DNA of 64,000 bases from Parvibaculum sp. (GTDB taxonomy: Bacteria; Pseudomonadota; Alphaproteobacteria; Parvibaculales; Parvibaculaceae). The notes under the pieces were generated by a model. That model did no database searches. It saw only the letters and a list, made by a program, of their open reading frames with translations, and was not told the origin of the DNA. Where the stretch lies: NCBI RefSeq assembly GCF_030694575.1, contig NZ_JAUYUS010000064.1, forward strand, positions 28,338-92,337. The letters are read 5' to 3'. Made by a program: the position numbers and the translations under genes. This document shows positions 48,345 through 59,268 of this stretch, piece by piece (position 1 is the stretch's first letter; every line of letters starts with the position of its first letter).

Positions 48345-49393
48345 GTGGCGCCATATATCAGGCAGGCGTCGCCATAGGAATAGAAGCGGTATTTTTCCGC
48401 GACCGCATGGGCATAGGCACGCTTCATCTCCTCCGTCGACCGGAGCGCCGAGACGAGCATGAAAAGCGTCGAGCGCGGCAGATGGAAATTGGTCATGAGG
48501 ACATCCACGGCGCGGAAACGGTAGCCCGGCGTGATGAAGATGTCCGTCTCGCCGCGAAAGGGACGGACGGTGCCCGCCTCGTCCGCCGCGCTTTCAAGGA
48601 GGCGGAGCGAGGTCGTGCCGACAGCGACGATACGGCCGCCCTTCGCTCGCGCCTCATTGATGGCGGCGGCTTCCGCTTCCGTGATCTCGCCGCGTTCGGC
48701 GTGCATTTTATGGGCGTCCGTGTCCTCCGCCGTCACCGGCAGGAATGTGCCCGCGCCGACATGAAGCGTGAGGCGGACGGTCGAGACGCCGCGCGCCGCA
48801 ATGGCGGCCATGAGCGCGGGCGTGAAATGGAGGCCGGCAGTGGGCGCGGCGACGGCGCCCGGTTCATCGGCATGGAGGGTCTGATAGTCGGCGAGGTCTT
48901 CATCGTCCGCCGCGCGCTTGCGGGCGATATAGGGCGGCAGCGGCATTTCGCCCGCTTCCGCAATGGCGGCATCGAGCTTGGGCCCGGAGAGCGAGAAGCG
49001 AAGCCCCGCCTCGCCGCCCTCGCCTTTTTCCTCGACGGCGGCGGAGAGACCGCCCGGGAAGTCTATCGTCTCGCCGATGCCGAGTTTTTTCGCCGGGCGG
49101 AGAAAGGCGCGCCATTCATCGGCGCTTTCGCGCTTGTGAAGCATGACTTCGATGCGGGCCGTGGCTTCGCCGCGCCGCCTGGTGCCGAAGAGGCGCGCGG
49201 GGATCACTTTCGTGTCGTTGAAGACGAGGACGTCGCCTTCGCAGAGATGGGACGGCAGATCGCTCACGGACCGATCCGCGAGCGCGTTCGTCTCCGGGCC
49301 GATGACGAGCATGCGGGCGCTGTCGCGCGGCCTTGCGGGCCTGAGCGCGATCAGCTCCTCCGGCAGATCGAAATCGAAATCCGAGACGCGCAT
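48341..49393 (-). CDS. queA: S-adenosylmethionine:tRNA ribosyltransferase-isomerase
   Basis: [61 protein letters not shown]. Confidence 0.97.
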   Translation of the reverse strand: MRVSDFDFDLPEELIALRPARPRDSARMLVIGPETNALADRSVSDLPSHLCEGDVLVFNDTKVIPARLFGTRRRGEATARIEVMLHKRESADEWRAFLRPAKKLGIGETIDFPGGLSAAVEEKGEGGEAGLRFSLSGPKLDAAIAEAGEMPLPPYIARKRAADDEDLADYQTLHADEPGAVAAPTAGLHFTPALMAAIAARGVSTVRLTLHVGAGTFLPVTAEDTDAHKMHAERGEITEAEAAAINEARAKGGRIVAVGTTSLRLLESAADEAGTVRPFRGETDIFITPGYRFRAVDVLMTNFHLPRSTLFMLVSALRSTEEMKRAYAHAVAEKYRFYSYGDACLIYGAT

Positions 49394-49408
49394 GGGTCTT
49401 CCGTTCAA

Positions 49409-49501
49409 CGTCATTGCGAGCGAAGCGAAGCAATCCAGGAACGGCAAACGCTGTGCAAGCGGCTCCTGGATTGCTTCGTCGCTGCGCTCCTCGCAATGAC
49501 G
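49409..49501. repeat. palindromic dispersed-type repeat (cgtcattgcgagcgaagcgaagcaatccagg...)
   Basis: Arm cgtcattgcgagcgaagcgaagcaatccagga (49409-49440) pairs with tcctggattgcttcgtcgctgcgctcctcgcaatgacg (ending 49501). Confidence 0.85.
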
Positions 49502-49511
49502 AGGCTTATTG

Positions 49512-49985
49512 TTACGCCGCGTCGGCCGCGACGCGCATGGAGACGATGCGGTCGGGGTCGCGCACGGGTTCGCCGCGCTTCAGCTTGTCGACGGCGTCCA
49601 TGCCGGAGATGACCTTGCCCCAGACCGTGTACTGGTTGTCGAGGAAACGCGTGTCGCCGAAGCAGATGAAGAACTGGCAGTCGGCGCTGTTCGGGTCCTG
49701 CGTGCGAGCCATCGAGCAGATGCCGCGCACATGCGGCTCCTTCGAGAACTCGGCCGGGATCTTTTTGCCAGACCCGCCGGAGCCGGTGCCCGTCGGATCG
49801 CCGCCCTGCGCCATGAAACCATCGATGACGCGGTGGAAGGCGACGCCATTGTAGAAGCCTTCGCGCGCCAGTTCCTTGATCCGCGCGACATGCTTCGGCG
49901 CGAGATCCGGGCGCATTTCGATCACGACTTCGCCATGGGGAATTTCCATGATGAGCGTGTTCTCGGGATCCTTGATATCGGTCAT
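49512..49985 (-). CDS. peptidylprolyl isomerase, cyclophilin type, no signal peptide
   Basis: [28 protein letters not shown]. Confidence 0.95.
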   Translation of the reverse strand: MTDIKDPENTLIMEIPHGEVVIEMRPDLAPKHVARIKELAREGFYNGVAFHRVIDGFMAQGGDPTGTGSGGSGKKIPAEFSKEPHVRGICSMARTQDPNSADCQFFICFGDTRFLDNQYTVWGKVISGMDAVDKLKRGEPVRDPDRIVSMRVAADAA

Positions 49986-50006
49986 TTAATTCGGTCCTCG
50001 TTTAAC

Positions 50007-50552
50007 TTACTGGGCGTCGGCCGCGACCTGCATCTTCACGATCTTGTCGGGATTTGCCGGCGGCTCGCCGCGCTTGATGTTGTCGACGAATTCCATGCCT
50101 TCGACGACGCGGCCGAAGAGCGTGTAGTCTCCGTCGAGAAAGCTGGCATCCTCGAAAACGATGAAGAACTGACTGTTGGCGCTGTTCGGGCTCTGCGAGC
50201 GTGCCATGCCGAGCGTGCCGCGCTGGAAGCTCTCGCTGCGGGAGAATTCGGCGCGGAGATCGGGAAGCATCGAACCGCCCATGCCGGTGCCCGTCGGGTC
50301 GCCCGTCTGCGCCATGAAACCGCTGATGACGCGGTGGAAGACGATGCCGTCATAGAAGCCTTCGCGCGCGAGCGTCTTGATGCGCTCGACATGACGCGGT
50401 GCGAGGTCGGGCAGAAGTTCGATGACGACGCGGCCATCCTTCAGGTCGAGATAGATGGTGTTTTCGAGATCGGCGGCGGAAGCCCGTCCCGGCAATCCGG
50501 CCATGCCGGCGGCGAGCACAAGCGCCATGATTATATGTGTCAGTCTCGCCAT
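50007..50552 (-). CDS. peptidylprolyl isomerase, cyclophilin type, with signal peptide
   Basis: MARLTHIIMALVLAAGMAGLPGRASA signal; FYDGIVFHRVISGFMAQTGDPTGTGMGG. Confidence 0.95.
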   Translation of the reverse strand: MARLTHIIMALVLAAGMAGLPGRASAADLENTIYLDLKDGRVVIELLPDLAPRHVERIKTLAREGFYDGIVFHRVISGFMAQTGDPTGTGMGGSMLPDLRAEFSRSESFQRGTLGMARSQSPNSANSQFFIVFEDASFLDGDYTLFGRVVEGMEFVDNIKRGEPPANPDKIVKMQVAADAQ

Positions 50553-50590
50553 GAAAAAACTCCTGTCAGCGAGTTGCGAGGGGCCGCCTC

Positions 50591-51103
50591 TCAGCGGCTC
50601 TTCTTCTGTTCGGCGACGCGCGCCAGCACCTTGTCTTTCACATGCGGCGGCACGAAGGGTGAAATGTCGCCATCCATGGCCGCGATCTGGCGCACCAGCG
50701 TGGAAGAGATGAACTGCGTCTCCGGCGAGGCGGCCAGGAAGACCGTCTCGACATGCGGGTTCATGACGCGGTTCATGCCGACCATCTGCGTCTCGTACTC
50801 GAAATCGACGGCACCGCGCAATCCGCGAACGATGACGGTCGCGCCATGCTCGTCCGCCGCGTTGACGACGAGGCCGGAAAAGGAGGCGGTCGAGATTTTC
50901 GAGCCGAGTTCCTTCGCAATCGGCCCTGCCTCCTGCTCGATGAGCTGGAACCGCTCTTCAAGCGTCAGCAGCGGCGTCTTGGTGGCGTTGACGCCGATGG
51001 CGACGATCAGATGATCGACGAGCTTTAGGCCCCGGCGGATGATGTCGAGGTGCCCGTTGGTCATCGGATCGAAGGTGCCGGGATAGAGCCCGATGCGCGC
51101 CAT
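50591..51103 (-). CDS. coaD: phosphopantetheine adenylyltransferase
   Basis: MARIGLYPGTFDPMTNGHLDIIRRGLKL. Confidence 0.97.
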   Translation of the reverse strand: MARIGLYPGTFDPMTNGHLDIIRRGLKLVDHLIVAIGVNATKTPLLTLEERFQLIEQEAGPIAKELGSKISTASFSGLVVNAADEHGATVIVRGLRGAVDFEYETQMVGMNRVMNPHVETVFLAASPETQFISSTLVRQIAAMDGDISPFVPPHVKDKVLARVAEQKKSR

Positions 51104-51114
51104 GGTTCGCTCTC

Positions 51115-54015
51115 CTATTCCTCGTCCGAGCCGGTTTCCTCGACCCGCTCGACGGAGACGACGCGCTCATCCGGCGCGGTGCGGAAAATCGTGACGCCCT
51201 GCGTCGCGCGGCCCGCCGCGCGCACATCGTCCACCGGGCAGCGGATGAGCTGGCCGGCATCGGTAACGAGCATGATCTGGTCCTGCACATCGACCGGGAA
51301 CGAGGCGACGAGCTTGCCGTTGCGCGGCGTGACGGCCATGGCGATGATGCCCTTGCCGCCGCGGCCCGACGTCCGGTAGTCGTAGGAAGACGAGCGCTTG
51401 CCGAAGCCCTTCTCGCTCACCGTGAGCACGAACTGCTCGCGGGCGCCGAGTTCGGAATAACGCTCGGTCGAGAGCGTCAGGTCTTCCGCAGTCTCTTCAT
51501 CGCCCTCCTCCGCCTCGACGACTTCCGCTTCCGGTTCGTCGCCCTCGCCGGAGACGGCGCGGCGCATGGCGGCAGCCTGCTTGAGATAGGCGCGTGCTTC
51601 CGCCGGGGTGGCATCGACATGGCGCATGATGCTCATGGCGATGAGCCTGTCGTCCCCGCCGAGGCGGATGCCGCGCACGCCGGTCGAATTGCGGCTTGAG
51701 AAGACGCGCACCTCGGTGACGGGGAAGCGGACGCAGCGGCCATTCGCGGCGGTGAGCAGCACGTCGTCGTCTTCCGTGCATATCTGTACGCCGACGATGG
51801 CGTCATCCGCATCCTCGCCCTCGAACTTCATCGCGATCTTGCCGTTGCGGTTGATCTGCACGAAGTCCGACAGCTTGTTGCGCCGCACGCTGCCCTTGCG
51901 GGTGGCGAACATGACGTGGAGGCTGTCCCAGCTTTCCTCGTCTTCCGGCATCGGCATGACGGTGGTGATGTATTCGCCCTGGTCGAGCGGCAGGATGTTG
52001 ATCATCGCCTTGCCGCGCGCCTGCGGCGTCGATTGCGGCAGACGCCAGACCTTGAGCTTGTAGACCATGCCCGTCGAGGAGAAGAACAGCATGGGCGTAT
52101 GCGTATTGGCGACGAAGAGGCGGGTGACGAAATCCTCGTCCTTGGTCGACATGCCGGAACGGCCCTTGCCGCCGCGGCGCTGCGCGCGGTAGGTCGAGAG
52201 CGGCACGCGCTTGATGTAGCCCTGGTGGCTGACCGTAACGACCATGTCCTCGCGCTGGATCAGGTCCTCGTCCTCGAAATCGGTTTCGGATTCGGCGATC
52301 TCGGTGCGGCGCGGCGTCGCGAACTCGGCTCTGATCGCCGTCAGTTCCGTTCGCATGATGTCGAGAACGCGCGACCGCGAGCGCAGGATGTTGAGATAAT
52401 CCTCGATCCGCTCGCCGAGACCTTTCAGTTCATCGCCGATCTCATCTCGGCCGAGCGCGGTAAGGCGCTGCAGGCGCAGCTCGAGGATGGCGCGGGCCTG
52501 TTCCTCGGACATGCGGATGGTGCCGTCTTCGCGCAACTGGTGGCGCGGATCGTCGATGAGCGCGATCAGCGGCGCGATGTCGCGCGCCGGCCAGTCCCGC
52601 TCCATCAGGCTCGCGCGCGCCGACGCCGGATCGGGCGCGGTGCGGATGAGACGGATGACTTCGTCGATATTGGCGACGGCGATGGCAAGGCCGACAAGGA
52701 CATGGGCGCGGTCGCGCGCCTTGTTGAGCTCGAACTTGGTTCGCCGCGAAATCACTTCCTCGCGGAAGGCGACGAAGATCTGCAGGAACTGCTTCAGCGT
52801 CATCGTTTCCGGACGGCCGTGATCGAGCGCCAGCATGTTGCAGCCGAAGCTCTGCTGGAGCGGCGAGAAACGGTAGAGCTGATTGAGCACCACATCGGCC
52901 ACGGCGTCGCGGCGAAGCTCCACCACCACGCGCATGCCGTTGCGGTCGGATTCGTCGCGGAGATCCGCGATGCCCTCGATGCGCTTCTCGCGCACGAGAT
53001 CCGCAATCTTCTCCACCATCGAGGCCTTGTTCACCTGATAGGGAATCTCGGAAATGATGATCGCCTGGCGGTCTTTCCGCACCTCCTCGATCTCGACGCG
53101 GCCCCGCACCACGACCGAGCCCTTGCCGGTGTGGTAGGCCGAGCGCGCGCCCTGACGTCCGAGCATGATGCCGCCGGTCGGAAAATCGGGGGCGGGAATA
53201 TGCTCGATCAATTCGTCGATGGTGATGGCCGGATTGTCGATCAGCGCGATACAGGCGTCGATCACCTCGCCGAGATTATGCGGCGGAATGTTCGTCGCCA
53301 TGCCGACGGCGATGCCGTTGGCGCCGTTGACCAGAAGGTTCGGCAGTTCGGCGGGCAACACGACAGGCTCCCGCTCGGTGCCGTCGTAATTGTCCTTGAA
53401 GTCGATCGTGTTCTTGTCGATGTCGTTCAGCAGCGCATGGGCCGTCTTCGCCATGCGGACTTCGGTGTAACGCATGGCGGCCGGCGGGTCGCCGTCCACC
53501 GAGCCGAAATTGCCCTGCCCGTCGAGCAGCGGCAGGCGCATGGAGAAATCCTGCGCCATGCGCACCAGCGCGTCGTAGATCGACTGGTCGCCATGCGGAT
53601 GATATTTACCGATGACGTCGCCGACGACGCGGGCGGATTTGCGGTAGGGCTTGTTCCAGTCGTAGCCGTTTTCGTTCATCGAGAAGAGAATGCGGCGGTG
53701 AACGGGCTTCAAGCCATCCCGCGCATCGGGCAGAGCGCGGCTCACGATCACGCTCATCGCGTAATCGAGATAGGAACTGCGCATCTCGTCTTCGATGGAG
53801 ATCGGCGAAACGTCACGCTCCGGCGGAGGACCGCCGGCGGACGAGCCGCCCGGACCGCCGGGCGGCGGCGTGCCCGAACCGTTCAGACTGTCCATGCCGG
53901 TATCGTCGCCCGGGCCTGGCTCGTCACCCGGAATGTCGCTGTCTTGCGTATCGGACAAGTGTTTTTCTGACGTTGCGGAGCGTTGTCGCGAAGGCCCTGG
54001 AACCCGGTCGCGCAA
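51115..54015 (-). CDS. gyrA: DNA gyrase subunit A (exact start uncertain)
   Basis: [40 protein letters not shown]-terminal beta-propeller. Confidence 0.96.
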   Translation of the reverse strand: MRDRVPGPSRQRSATSEKHLSDTQDSDIPGDEPGPGDDTGMDSLNGSGTPPPGGPGGSSAGGPPPERDVSPISIEDEMRSSYLDYAMSVIVSRALPDARDGLKPVHRRILFSMNENGYDWNKPYRKSARVVGDVIGKYHPHGDQSIYDALVRMAQDFSMRLPLLDGQGNFGSVDGDPPAAMRYTEVRMAKTAHALLNDIDKNTIDFKDNYDGTEREPVVLPAELPNLLVNGANGIAVGMATNIPPHNLGEVIDACIALIDNPAITIDELIEHIPAPDFPTGGIMLGRQGARSAYHTGKGSVVVRGRVEIEEVRKDRQAIIISEIPYQVNKASMVEKIADLVREKRIEGIADLRDESDRNGMRVVVELRRDAVADVVLNQLYRFSPLQQSFGCNMLALDHGRPETMTLKQFLQIFVAFREEVISRRTKFELNKARDRAHVLVGLAIAVANIDEVIRLIRTAPDPASARASLMERDWPARDIAPLIALIDDPRHQLREDGTIRMSEEQARAILELRLQRLTALGRDEIGDELKGLGERIEDYLNILRSRSRVLDIMRTELTAIRAEFATPRRTEIAESETDFEDEDLIQREDMVVTVSHQGYIKRVPLSTYRAQRRGGKGRSGMSTKDEDFVTRLFVANTHTPMLFFSSTGMVYKLKVWRLPQSTPQARGKAMINILPLDQGEYITTVMPMPEDEESWDSLHVMFATRKGSVRRNKLSDFVQINRNGKIAMKFEGEDADDAIVGVQICTEDDDVLLTAANGRCVRFPVTEVRVFSSRNSTGVRGIRLGGDDRLIAMSIMRHVDATPAEARAYLKQAAAMRRAVSGEGDEPEAEVVEAEEGDEETAEDLTLSTERYSELGAREQFVLTVSEKGFGKRSSSYDYRTSGRGGKGIIAMAVTPRNGKLVASFPVDVQDQIMLVTDAGQLIRCPVDDVRAAGRATQGVTIFRTAPDERVVSVERVEETGSDEE

Positions 54016-54193
54016 TGCCCTGAAAGGAACTGTGAAGAGGTCACCCGGCAGGCGCCGAATCCCTCTCGTTGATTGACCGGAACAGTATCAGTTCCGCCCC
54101 CTCACGGCAACTTCAAACACGCCGGACAGCGGGTTGTAACCCACTGAAACAAAAGAAAAAAATACACCCGAAGAAAGCGCTCGCGGCGCCTTC

Positions 54194-55066
54194 TCATTCG
54201 ACGCGGAAAAGGACCGCCGTCGCATCGTCATGGCACTTGAACCGGGGGTATTCGTGGCAGTCCGGATCCTCCATCGCCTCGACGCGGCGAACCTCGGCGG
54301 CGATGGCACGGAGCCCGTCAATGGCGGCGCGGCGCACCAGCGTTGCCGGGTCCATGCGGTGATAGTCGAAGACAATGGAGCCGAAACCGTCGCTGAAGAG
54401 GAGGCCGGTGACGGGGCGCGCAAGCGGAATGTCCCAATGGCGCATATGGGACACGGCTTCCGGATCGATACCGAGAATCCAGTAGCCCTCATCCGAGTTC
54501 TGGCGGCGGCGGCTTTCGCGCAGGTAAGCCATGATGGCGGCATTGTCGAAAGGCTTTTCCCCAGGCACGAGCGCGGCGATCAGCGCCGCCGTCCGGCTCA
54601 TCGCGCGCGCCTCGCGCGAGGTATGCTGCACACCGAAGACCCGCGCCTCGTCGCTGTCGTCGTCGAGAAGGATAAGGCCGCAATCCGCGAAGTTCGCGCA
54701 AACGAGTTTGTCTTCGCCTGCGTGCCCCTTGCCAACATGAACGAGCGCCATGGCCGCGCTCGGCCATTCGTGGCGTCCGTTCGGCGGACGAAGACGCTCC
54801 TGCACGAAGCGGCGCGACAGCGTCTCGATGGTGAAGCGGACAAGGCCGTGAAGATCGGCACCGTAGCGCGCGGCATTGGCGGCGAAAAGCGCACTCGCCT
54901 CATGCGCGAGCCAGTGCGCACCGGTCTCGTTGCCTATCAGCGGACCGTCGGCAACATCCGTCGCGCCGTCGATCACCCAGGCATGATCGCCCGTGTATCC
55001 GAAGGCGTCTTCATTGGCTTTGCCGGGGATGCCGGGATCGCTCAATGTCTCGACAATGCGGAGCAT
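54194..55066 (-). CDS. PP2C-like serine/threonine phosphatase family protein
   Basis: DPGIPGKANEDAFGYTGDHAWVIDGATDV; GLLFSDGFGSIV; C-terminal DDATAVLFRVE. Confidence 0.75.
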   Translation of the reverse strand: MLRIVETLSDPGIPGKANEDAFGYTGDHAWVIDGATDVADGPLIGNETGAHWLAHEASALFAANAARYGADLHGLVRFTIETLSRRFVQERLRPPNGRHEWPSAAMALVHVGKGHAGEDKLVCANFADCGLILLDDDSDEARVFGVQHTSREARAMSRTAALIAALVPGEKPFDNAAIMAYLRESRRRQNSDEGYWILGIDPEAVSHMRHWDIPLARPVTGLLFSDGFGSIVFDYHRMDPATLVRRAAIDGLRAIAAEVRRVEAMEDPDCHEYPRFKCHDDATAVLFRVE

Positions 55067-55089
55067 ACGGCAACCCGGTGAAGCGAACT

Positions 55090-55566
55090 CTAGAACGGAA
55101 TTTCGTCGTCGAGGTCCTGGCTGAAGCTGCCGCGCGAACCGCCGCCGCTGCTGCCGCCACCGAAGTCATCGGAACTGCCTCCGCCGTAGTCGCCGCCGCC
55201 GGAGGAACCGCCGCCCTTGCTGTCGAGCATGGTCAATGTCGAGTTGAAGCCCTGAAGCACGATTTCGGTTGAATATTTCTCAACGCCGGACTGGTCCGTC
55301 CACTTGCGGGTCTGGAGCGCGCCTTCGATATAAAGCTTCGCGCCCTTCTTCACATATTGCTCGATGACCTTGCAGAGACCTTCATTGAAGACGACGACGC
55401 GGTGCCACTCGGTCTTTTCGCGGCGTTCGCCCGTGTTCTTGTCGCGCCAGCTTTCCGACGTCGCGATGCGGAGGTTGGCGATCGGCCGGCCATCCTGCGT
55501 GCGGCGGATTTCAGGATCGGCGCCTACATTGCCGATCAGGATGACCTTGTTGACGCTGCCTGCCAT
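55090..55566 (-). CDS. ssb: single-stranded DNA-binding protein
   Basis: [38 protein letters not shown]; acidic tail DLDDEIPF. Confidence 0.97.
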   Translation of the reverse strand: MAGSVNKVILIGNVGADPEIRRTQDGRPIANLRIATSESWRDKNTGERREKTEWHRVVVFNEGLCKVIEQYVKKGAKLYIEGALQTRKWTDQSGVEKYSTEIVLQGFNSTLTMLDSKGGGSSGGGDYGGGSSDDFGGGSSGGGSRGSFSQDLDDEIPF

Positions 55567-55656
55567 GTTCTCGCCCTCGCCGGTTGGATGTCTCTTGCGC
55601 GGAACCTAGCCGCAGGGGCGGTCAGGAGCCAGTGCTCACGATAAAAAAGCTGTGGA

Positions 55657-55929
55657 TCAAACGACAAGAGGAATGGCTGCAAGCAGCAAAGTCATCGCGC
55701 CGGCGATCATACCGCCAAACAACACGGTCATTCGCAGGCCATGTCTGGCCATAGCCGTTTCAAGCTCGGACTTCAGAGTGCCCATGCCAGCTCGGAAATC
55801 CTCTTTGGTAACGAGATCGGCGATGACCATGTCGCGCGCCAACTTTGCATGCTCGTCGGCCAACTGCTTGGACGCCCCGGCCGATTGGAGCCTTTCGGAA
55901 TAAGTGAGCGTATCAAAGTTCAAACCCAT
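55657..55929 (-). CDS. small coiled-coil/TM protein (DUF1640/CCDC90-like)
   Basis: FDTLTYSERLQSAGASKQLADEHAKLARDMVIADLVTKEDFRAGMGTLKSELETAMARHGLRMTVLFGGMIAG. Confidence 0.65.
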   Translation of the reverse strand: MGLNFDTLTYSERLQSAGASKQLADEHAKLARDMVIADLVTKEDFRAGMGTLKSELETAMARHGLRMTVLFGGMIAGAMTLLLAAIPLVV

Positions 55930-55958
55930 CTGTCCCCCGCCGCCTTGAAAGTCTATTT

Positions 55959-55973
55959 GTTCTTATTATGTTC
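55959..55973. promoter_or_regulatory. LexA (SOS) box, alphaproteobacterial type GTTC-N7-GTTC
   Basis: gttc ttattat gttc read directly in the uvrA/55929 intergenic region. Confidence 0.8.
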
Positions 55974-56158
55974 TCACAACGTGCAATTTGAGGCAAGATG
56001 CTTCGCGGGTTCTGCGATTCTTTTCTGTCGCGGGGCCTTGGCCCTTGAAGCCGCCCCTGCGGCCCTACATACATGAAGCCTGAGACCAAGCCACATTCCC
56101 CGCAGCGAAAGATGCGCGCAGCCCGCAAGGCAGCCGCGCCCGTGAGAGTTCCGGCCCG

Positions 56159-59100
56159 ATGAGCACCGCCTCGAAAAAATCCGCGTCAACCAAGCATAGT
56201 GACGTGCAGAACCGCTTCATCCGCGTGCTGGGGGCGCGCGAGCACAATCTGCGCGATGTGAGCGTGGAGCTGCCGCGCGACCAGCTGATCGTCATTACCG
56301 GCCTGTCCGGTTCGGGCAAATCCTCGCTCGCCTTCGACACGATCTACGCCGAGGGCCAGCGGCGCTATGTCGAAAGCCTGTCGGCCTATGCACGGCAGTT
56401 CCTGGAGATGATGCAGAAGCCGGATGTCGACCAGATCGACGGCCTCTCGCCCGCCATCTCCATCGAGCAGAAGACGACCTCGCGCAACCCGCGCTCGACG
56501 GTCGGCACCGTCACCGAAATCCACGACTACATGCGTCTCCTCTGGGCCCGCATCGGCATTCCCTATTCGCCTGCTACGGGGCTGCCCATCGAAAGCCAGA
56601 CCGTGACGCAGATGGTCGACCGGGTGATGGCGCTGCCGGAAGGCACACGGCTCTTCCTGCTGGCACCCATCGTGCGCGGCCGCAAGGGCGAGTACCGCAA
56701 GGAATTCGCCGAGCTGCAGAAGAAGGGCTTCCAGCGCGTGAAGGTGGACGGCACTTTCTACGAGATCGCGGACGTGCCCGCCCTCAACAAGAAGCTGAAG
56801 CACGACGTCGACGTCGTGGTGGACCGCATCGTCGTGCGCGGCGATCTCGACAACCGGCTGGCCGACAGCTTCGAAATCGCCCTCGATCTCGCGGATGGCA
56901 TTGCCGTCATCGAGATGGCGGATGGCGCGAAGAGCGACAAGAAGGGCGAAGAGGCCGAGCGGACTATCTTTTCGTCGCGCTTCGCCTGCCCCGTCTCCGG
57001 CTTCACCATCGATGAAATCGAACCGCGGCTTTTCTCGTTCAACAATCCGTTCGGCGCCTGCCCGGAATGCGACGGGCTCGGCACCCAGTTCTATATGGAC
57101 CCGGACCTCGTCGTGCCGGATCACGGACTGTCGCTGAAAAAGGGTGCGATTGCGCCCTGGTCGCGCTCGACCTCGCCCTATTACACGCAAACGCTGATGG
57201 CGCTGGCCAAGCAGTACAAATTTTCGATGACGGCGCCCTGGGCGCAACTGCCGGAAGAAGCGCAGAATGTCATTCTTTACGGTTCCGGCGACGAAGTCGT
57301 GACCTTTGCCTATGACGACGGCATGCGCTCCTACAAGACGAAGAAGCCGTTCGAGGGCGTGATCCCGAATCTGGAGCGGCGCTGGAGCGAAACAGACAGC
57401 GCCTGGGCGCGCGAGGAAATCGAGCGCTATCAGGGCATCACGGATTGCGATGCCTGCCACGGCTTCCGCCTGAAGCCCGAGGCGCTGTCGGTGAAGATCG
57501 CCAAATGCCATATCGGCGAAGTTTCGCAGATGTCGATCCGCGCGGCGGACAAATGGTTTTCCGAACTGAGCGGACACCTGACGGCGAAGCAGAACGAAAT
57601 CGCCGGCCGGGTGCTGAAGGAAATTCGCGAGCGGCTGCACTTCCTCAACAATGTCGGCCTCGAATATCTGACGCTGGCACGCAACTCCGGCACGCTGTCG
57701 GGCGGCGAGAGCCAGCGCATCCGGCTCGCATCCCAGATCGGGTCGGGCCTGACGGGCGTTCTCTATGTGCTGGACGAGCCCTCCATCGGCCTCCACCAGC
57801 GCGACAATGACCGGCTGCTGGACACGCTGAAGCGGCTGCGCGATCTCGGCAATACGGTGATCGTGGTCGAACATGACGAGGACGCGATCCGCGTCGCCGA
57901 TCATGTCGTGGACATGGGCCCGGGCGCGGGCGTACATGGCGGCCGCGTGGTGGCGGAGGGAACGCCCGACGACATCATGGCGAACCCGGAAAGCCTGACC
58001 GGGCAGTACCTGACGGGCTTCCTGCAGATCCCCCTGCCCGCCACGCGCCGCCCCGGCAACGGCAAATGGCTGAAGGTGACGGGCGCGAAGGAAAACAACC
58101 TGAAGGATGTGACGGCGGAAATTCCGCTCGGCACCTTCACCTGCGTCACCGGCGTTTCGGGCGGCGGCAAGTCGACGCTCCTGATCGAGACGATCTACAA
58201 GGCCGTGTCGCGGCGCCTGAACAACACGCGCGACCACCCCGGCGCCTTCGACGAGATTTTCGGGCTCGAACATCTCGACAAGATCATCGACATCGACCAG
58301 TCGCCTATCGGCCGCACGCCGCGCTCCAATCCTGCGACCTATACGGGCTCGTTCACTTTCATTCGCGACTGGTTCGCCGAACTGCCGGAGAGCCGCGCGC
58401 GCGGCTACAAGCCGGGCCGCTTCTCCATCAACGTGAAGGGCGGCCGTTGCGAGGCCTGCCAGGGCGACGGCGTCATCAAGATCGAGATGCACTTCCTGCC
58501 CGACGTCTATGTGGAATGCGACGCCTGCCACGGGCACCGCTACAACCGCGAGACGCTGGAAGTGAAGTTCAAGGACAAGTCGATCGCCGACGTGCTGGAA
58601 ATGACGGTCGATGAAGCGGCGAATTTCTTCAAGGCCGTGCCGGCAGTGCGCGACAAGATGGAAATCCTGCAGCGCGTCGGCCTCGGCTATATCAAGGTCG
58701 GCCAGCAGGCGACGACGCTCTCGGGCGGCGAGGCACAGCGCATCAAACTCGCCAAGGAACTGTCGAAGCGCGCGACCGGCCGCACGATCTACATTCTCGA
58801 CGAGCCGACCACGGGACTTCATTTCCACGATGTGGCGAAGCTGCTCGAAGTGCTGCACGAACTGGTCGAGAGCGGCAACACGGTGGTCGTGATCGAGCAC
58901 AATCTCGAGGTCATCAAGACCGCCGACTGGATTCTCGACCTCGGACCCGAAGGCGGCGATGGCGGCGGCGAGATCGTGGCGGCCGGCACGCCGGAAGAGG
59001 TGGCAGCCGAACCGCGCTCCTATACCGGGCAATACCTGAAAGAGCTCTTCAAGCGGCGGCCGGGCAAGAGCGGAACCCGCAAGGCGAGTGCGGCGGCAAA

Positions 59101-59194
59101 GAGCGTGACCAGCGTCCGCAAAGCCGGTCCCATGCAAACCGCCGGTCGCGGCGCCGGGGCAAAACCGGCCGGAACACGCAAAAAGACCGGTTAG
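56159..59194 (+). CDS. uvrA: excinuclease ABC subunit A
   Basis: [62 protein letters not shown]. Confidence 0.98.
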   Translation: MSTASKKSASTKHSDVQNRFIRVLGAREHNLRDVSVELPRDQLIVITGLSGSGKSSLAFDTIYAEGQRRYVESLSAYARQFLEMMQKPDVDQIDGLSPAISIEQKTTSRNPRSTVGTVTEIHDYMRLLWARIGIPYSPATGLPIESQTVTQMVDRVMALPEGTRLFLLAPIVRGRKGEYRKEFAELQKKGFQRVKVDGTFYEIADVPALNKKLKHDVDVVVDRIVVRGDLDNRLADSFEIALDLADGIAVIEMADGAKSDKKGEEAERTIFSSRFACPVSGFTIDEIEPRLFSFNNPFGACPECDGLGTQFYMDPDLVVPDHGLSLKKGAIAPWSRSTSPYYTQTLMALAKQYKFSMTAPWAQLPEEAQNVILYGSGDEVVTFAYDDGMRSYKTKKPFEGVIPNLERRWSETDSAWAREEIERYQGITDCDACHGFRLKPEALSVKIAKCHIGEVSQMSIRAADKWFSELSGHLTAKQNEIAGRVLKEIRERLHFLNNVGLEYLTLARNSGTLSGGESQRIRLASQIGSGLTGVLYVLDEPSIGLHQRDNDRLLDTLKRLRDLGNTVIVVEHDEDAIRVADHVVDMGPGAGVHGGRVVAEGTPDDIMANPESLTGQYLTGFLQIPLPATRRPGNGKWLKVTGAKENNLKDVTAEIPLGTFTCVTGVSGGGKSTLLIETIYKAVSRRLNNTRDHPGAFDEIFGLEHLDKIIDIDQSPIGRTPRSNPATYTGSFTFIRDWFAELPESRARGYKPGRFSINVKGGRCEACQGDGVIKIEMHFLPDVYVECDACHGHRYNRETLEVKFKDKSIADVLEMTVDEAANFFKAVPAVRDKMEILQRVGLGYIKVGQQATTLSGGEAQRIKLAKELSKRATGRTIYILDEPTTGLHFHDVAKLLEVLHELVESGNTVVVIEHNLEVIKTADWILDLGPEGGDGGGEIVAAGTPEEVAAEPRSYTGQYLKELFKRRPGKSGTRKASAAAKSVTSVRKAGPMQTAGRGAGAKPAGTRKKTG

Positions 59195-59268
59195 CGCCGT
59201 TCCCGCCGCCTGGCAAAGTCTCTATAACGTCCCCATGGTTTTGAGGCGAGTGTGGGGACCAAGGGCTG

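Noticed and set aside
51916-53970. 684-aa plus-strand ORF opposite gyrA
   Set aside because: Antisense shadow of gyrA, no recognisable domains.
56186-59137. 983-aa minus-strand ORF opposite uvrA
   Set aside because: Antisense shadow of uvrA; no domain motifs, low-complexity R/H/A/L-rich composition.
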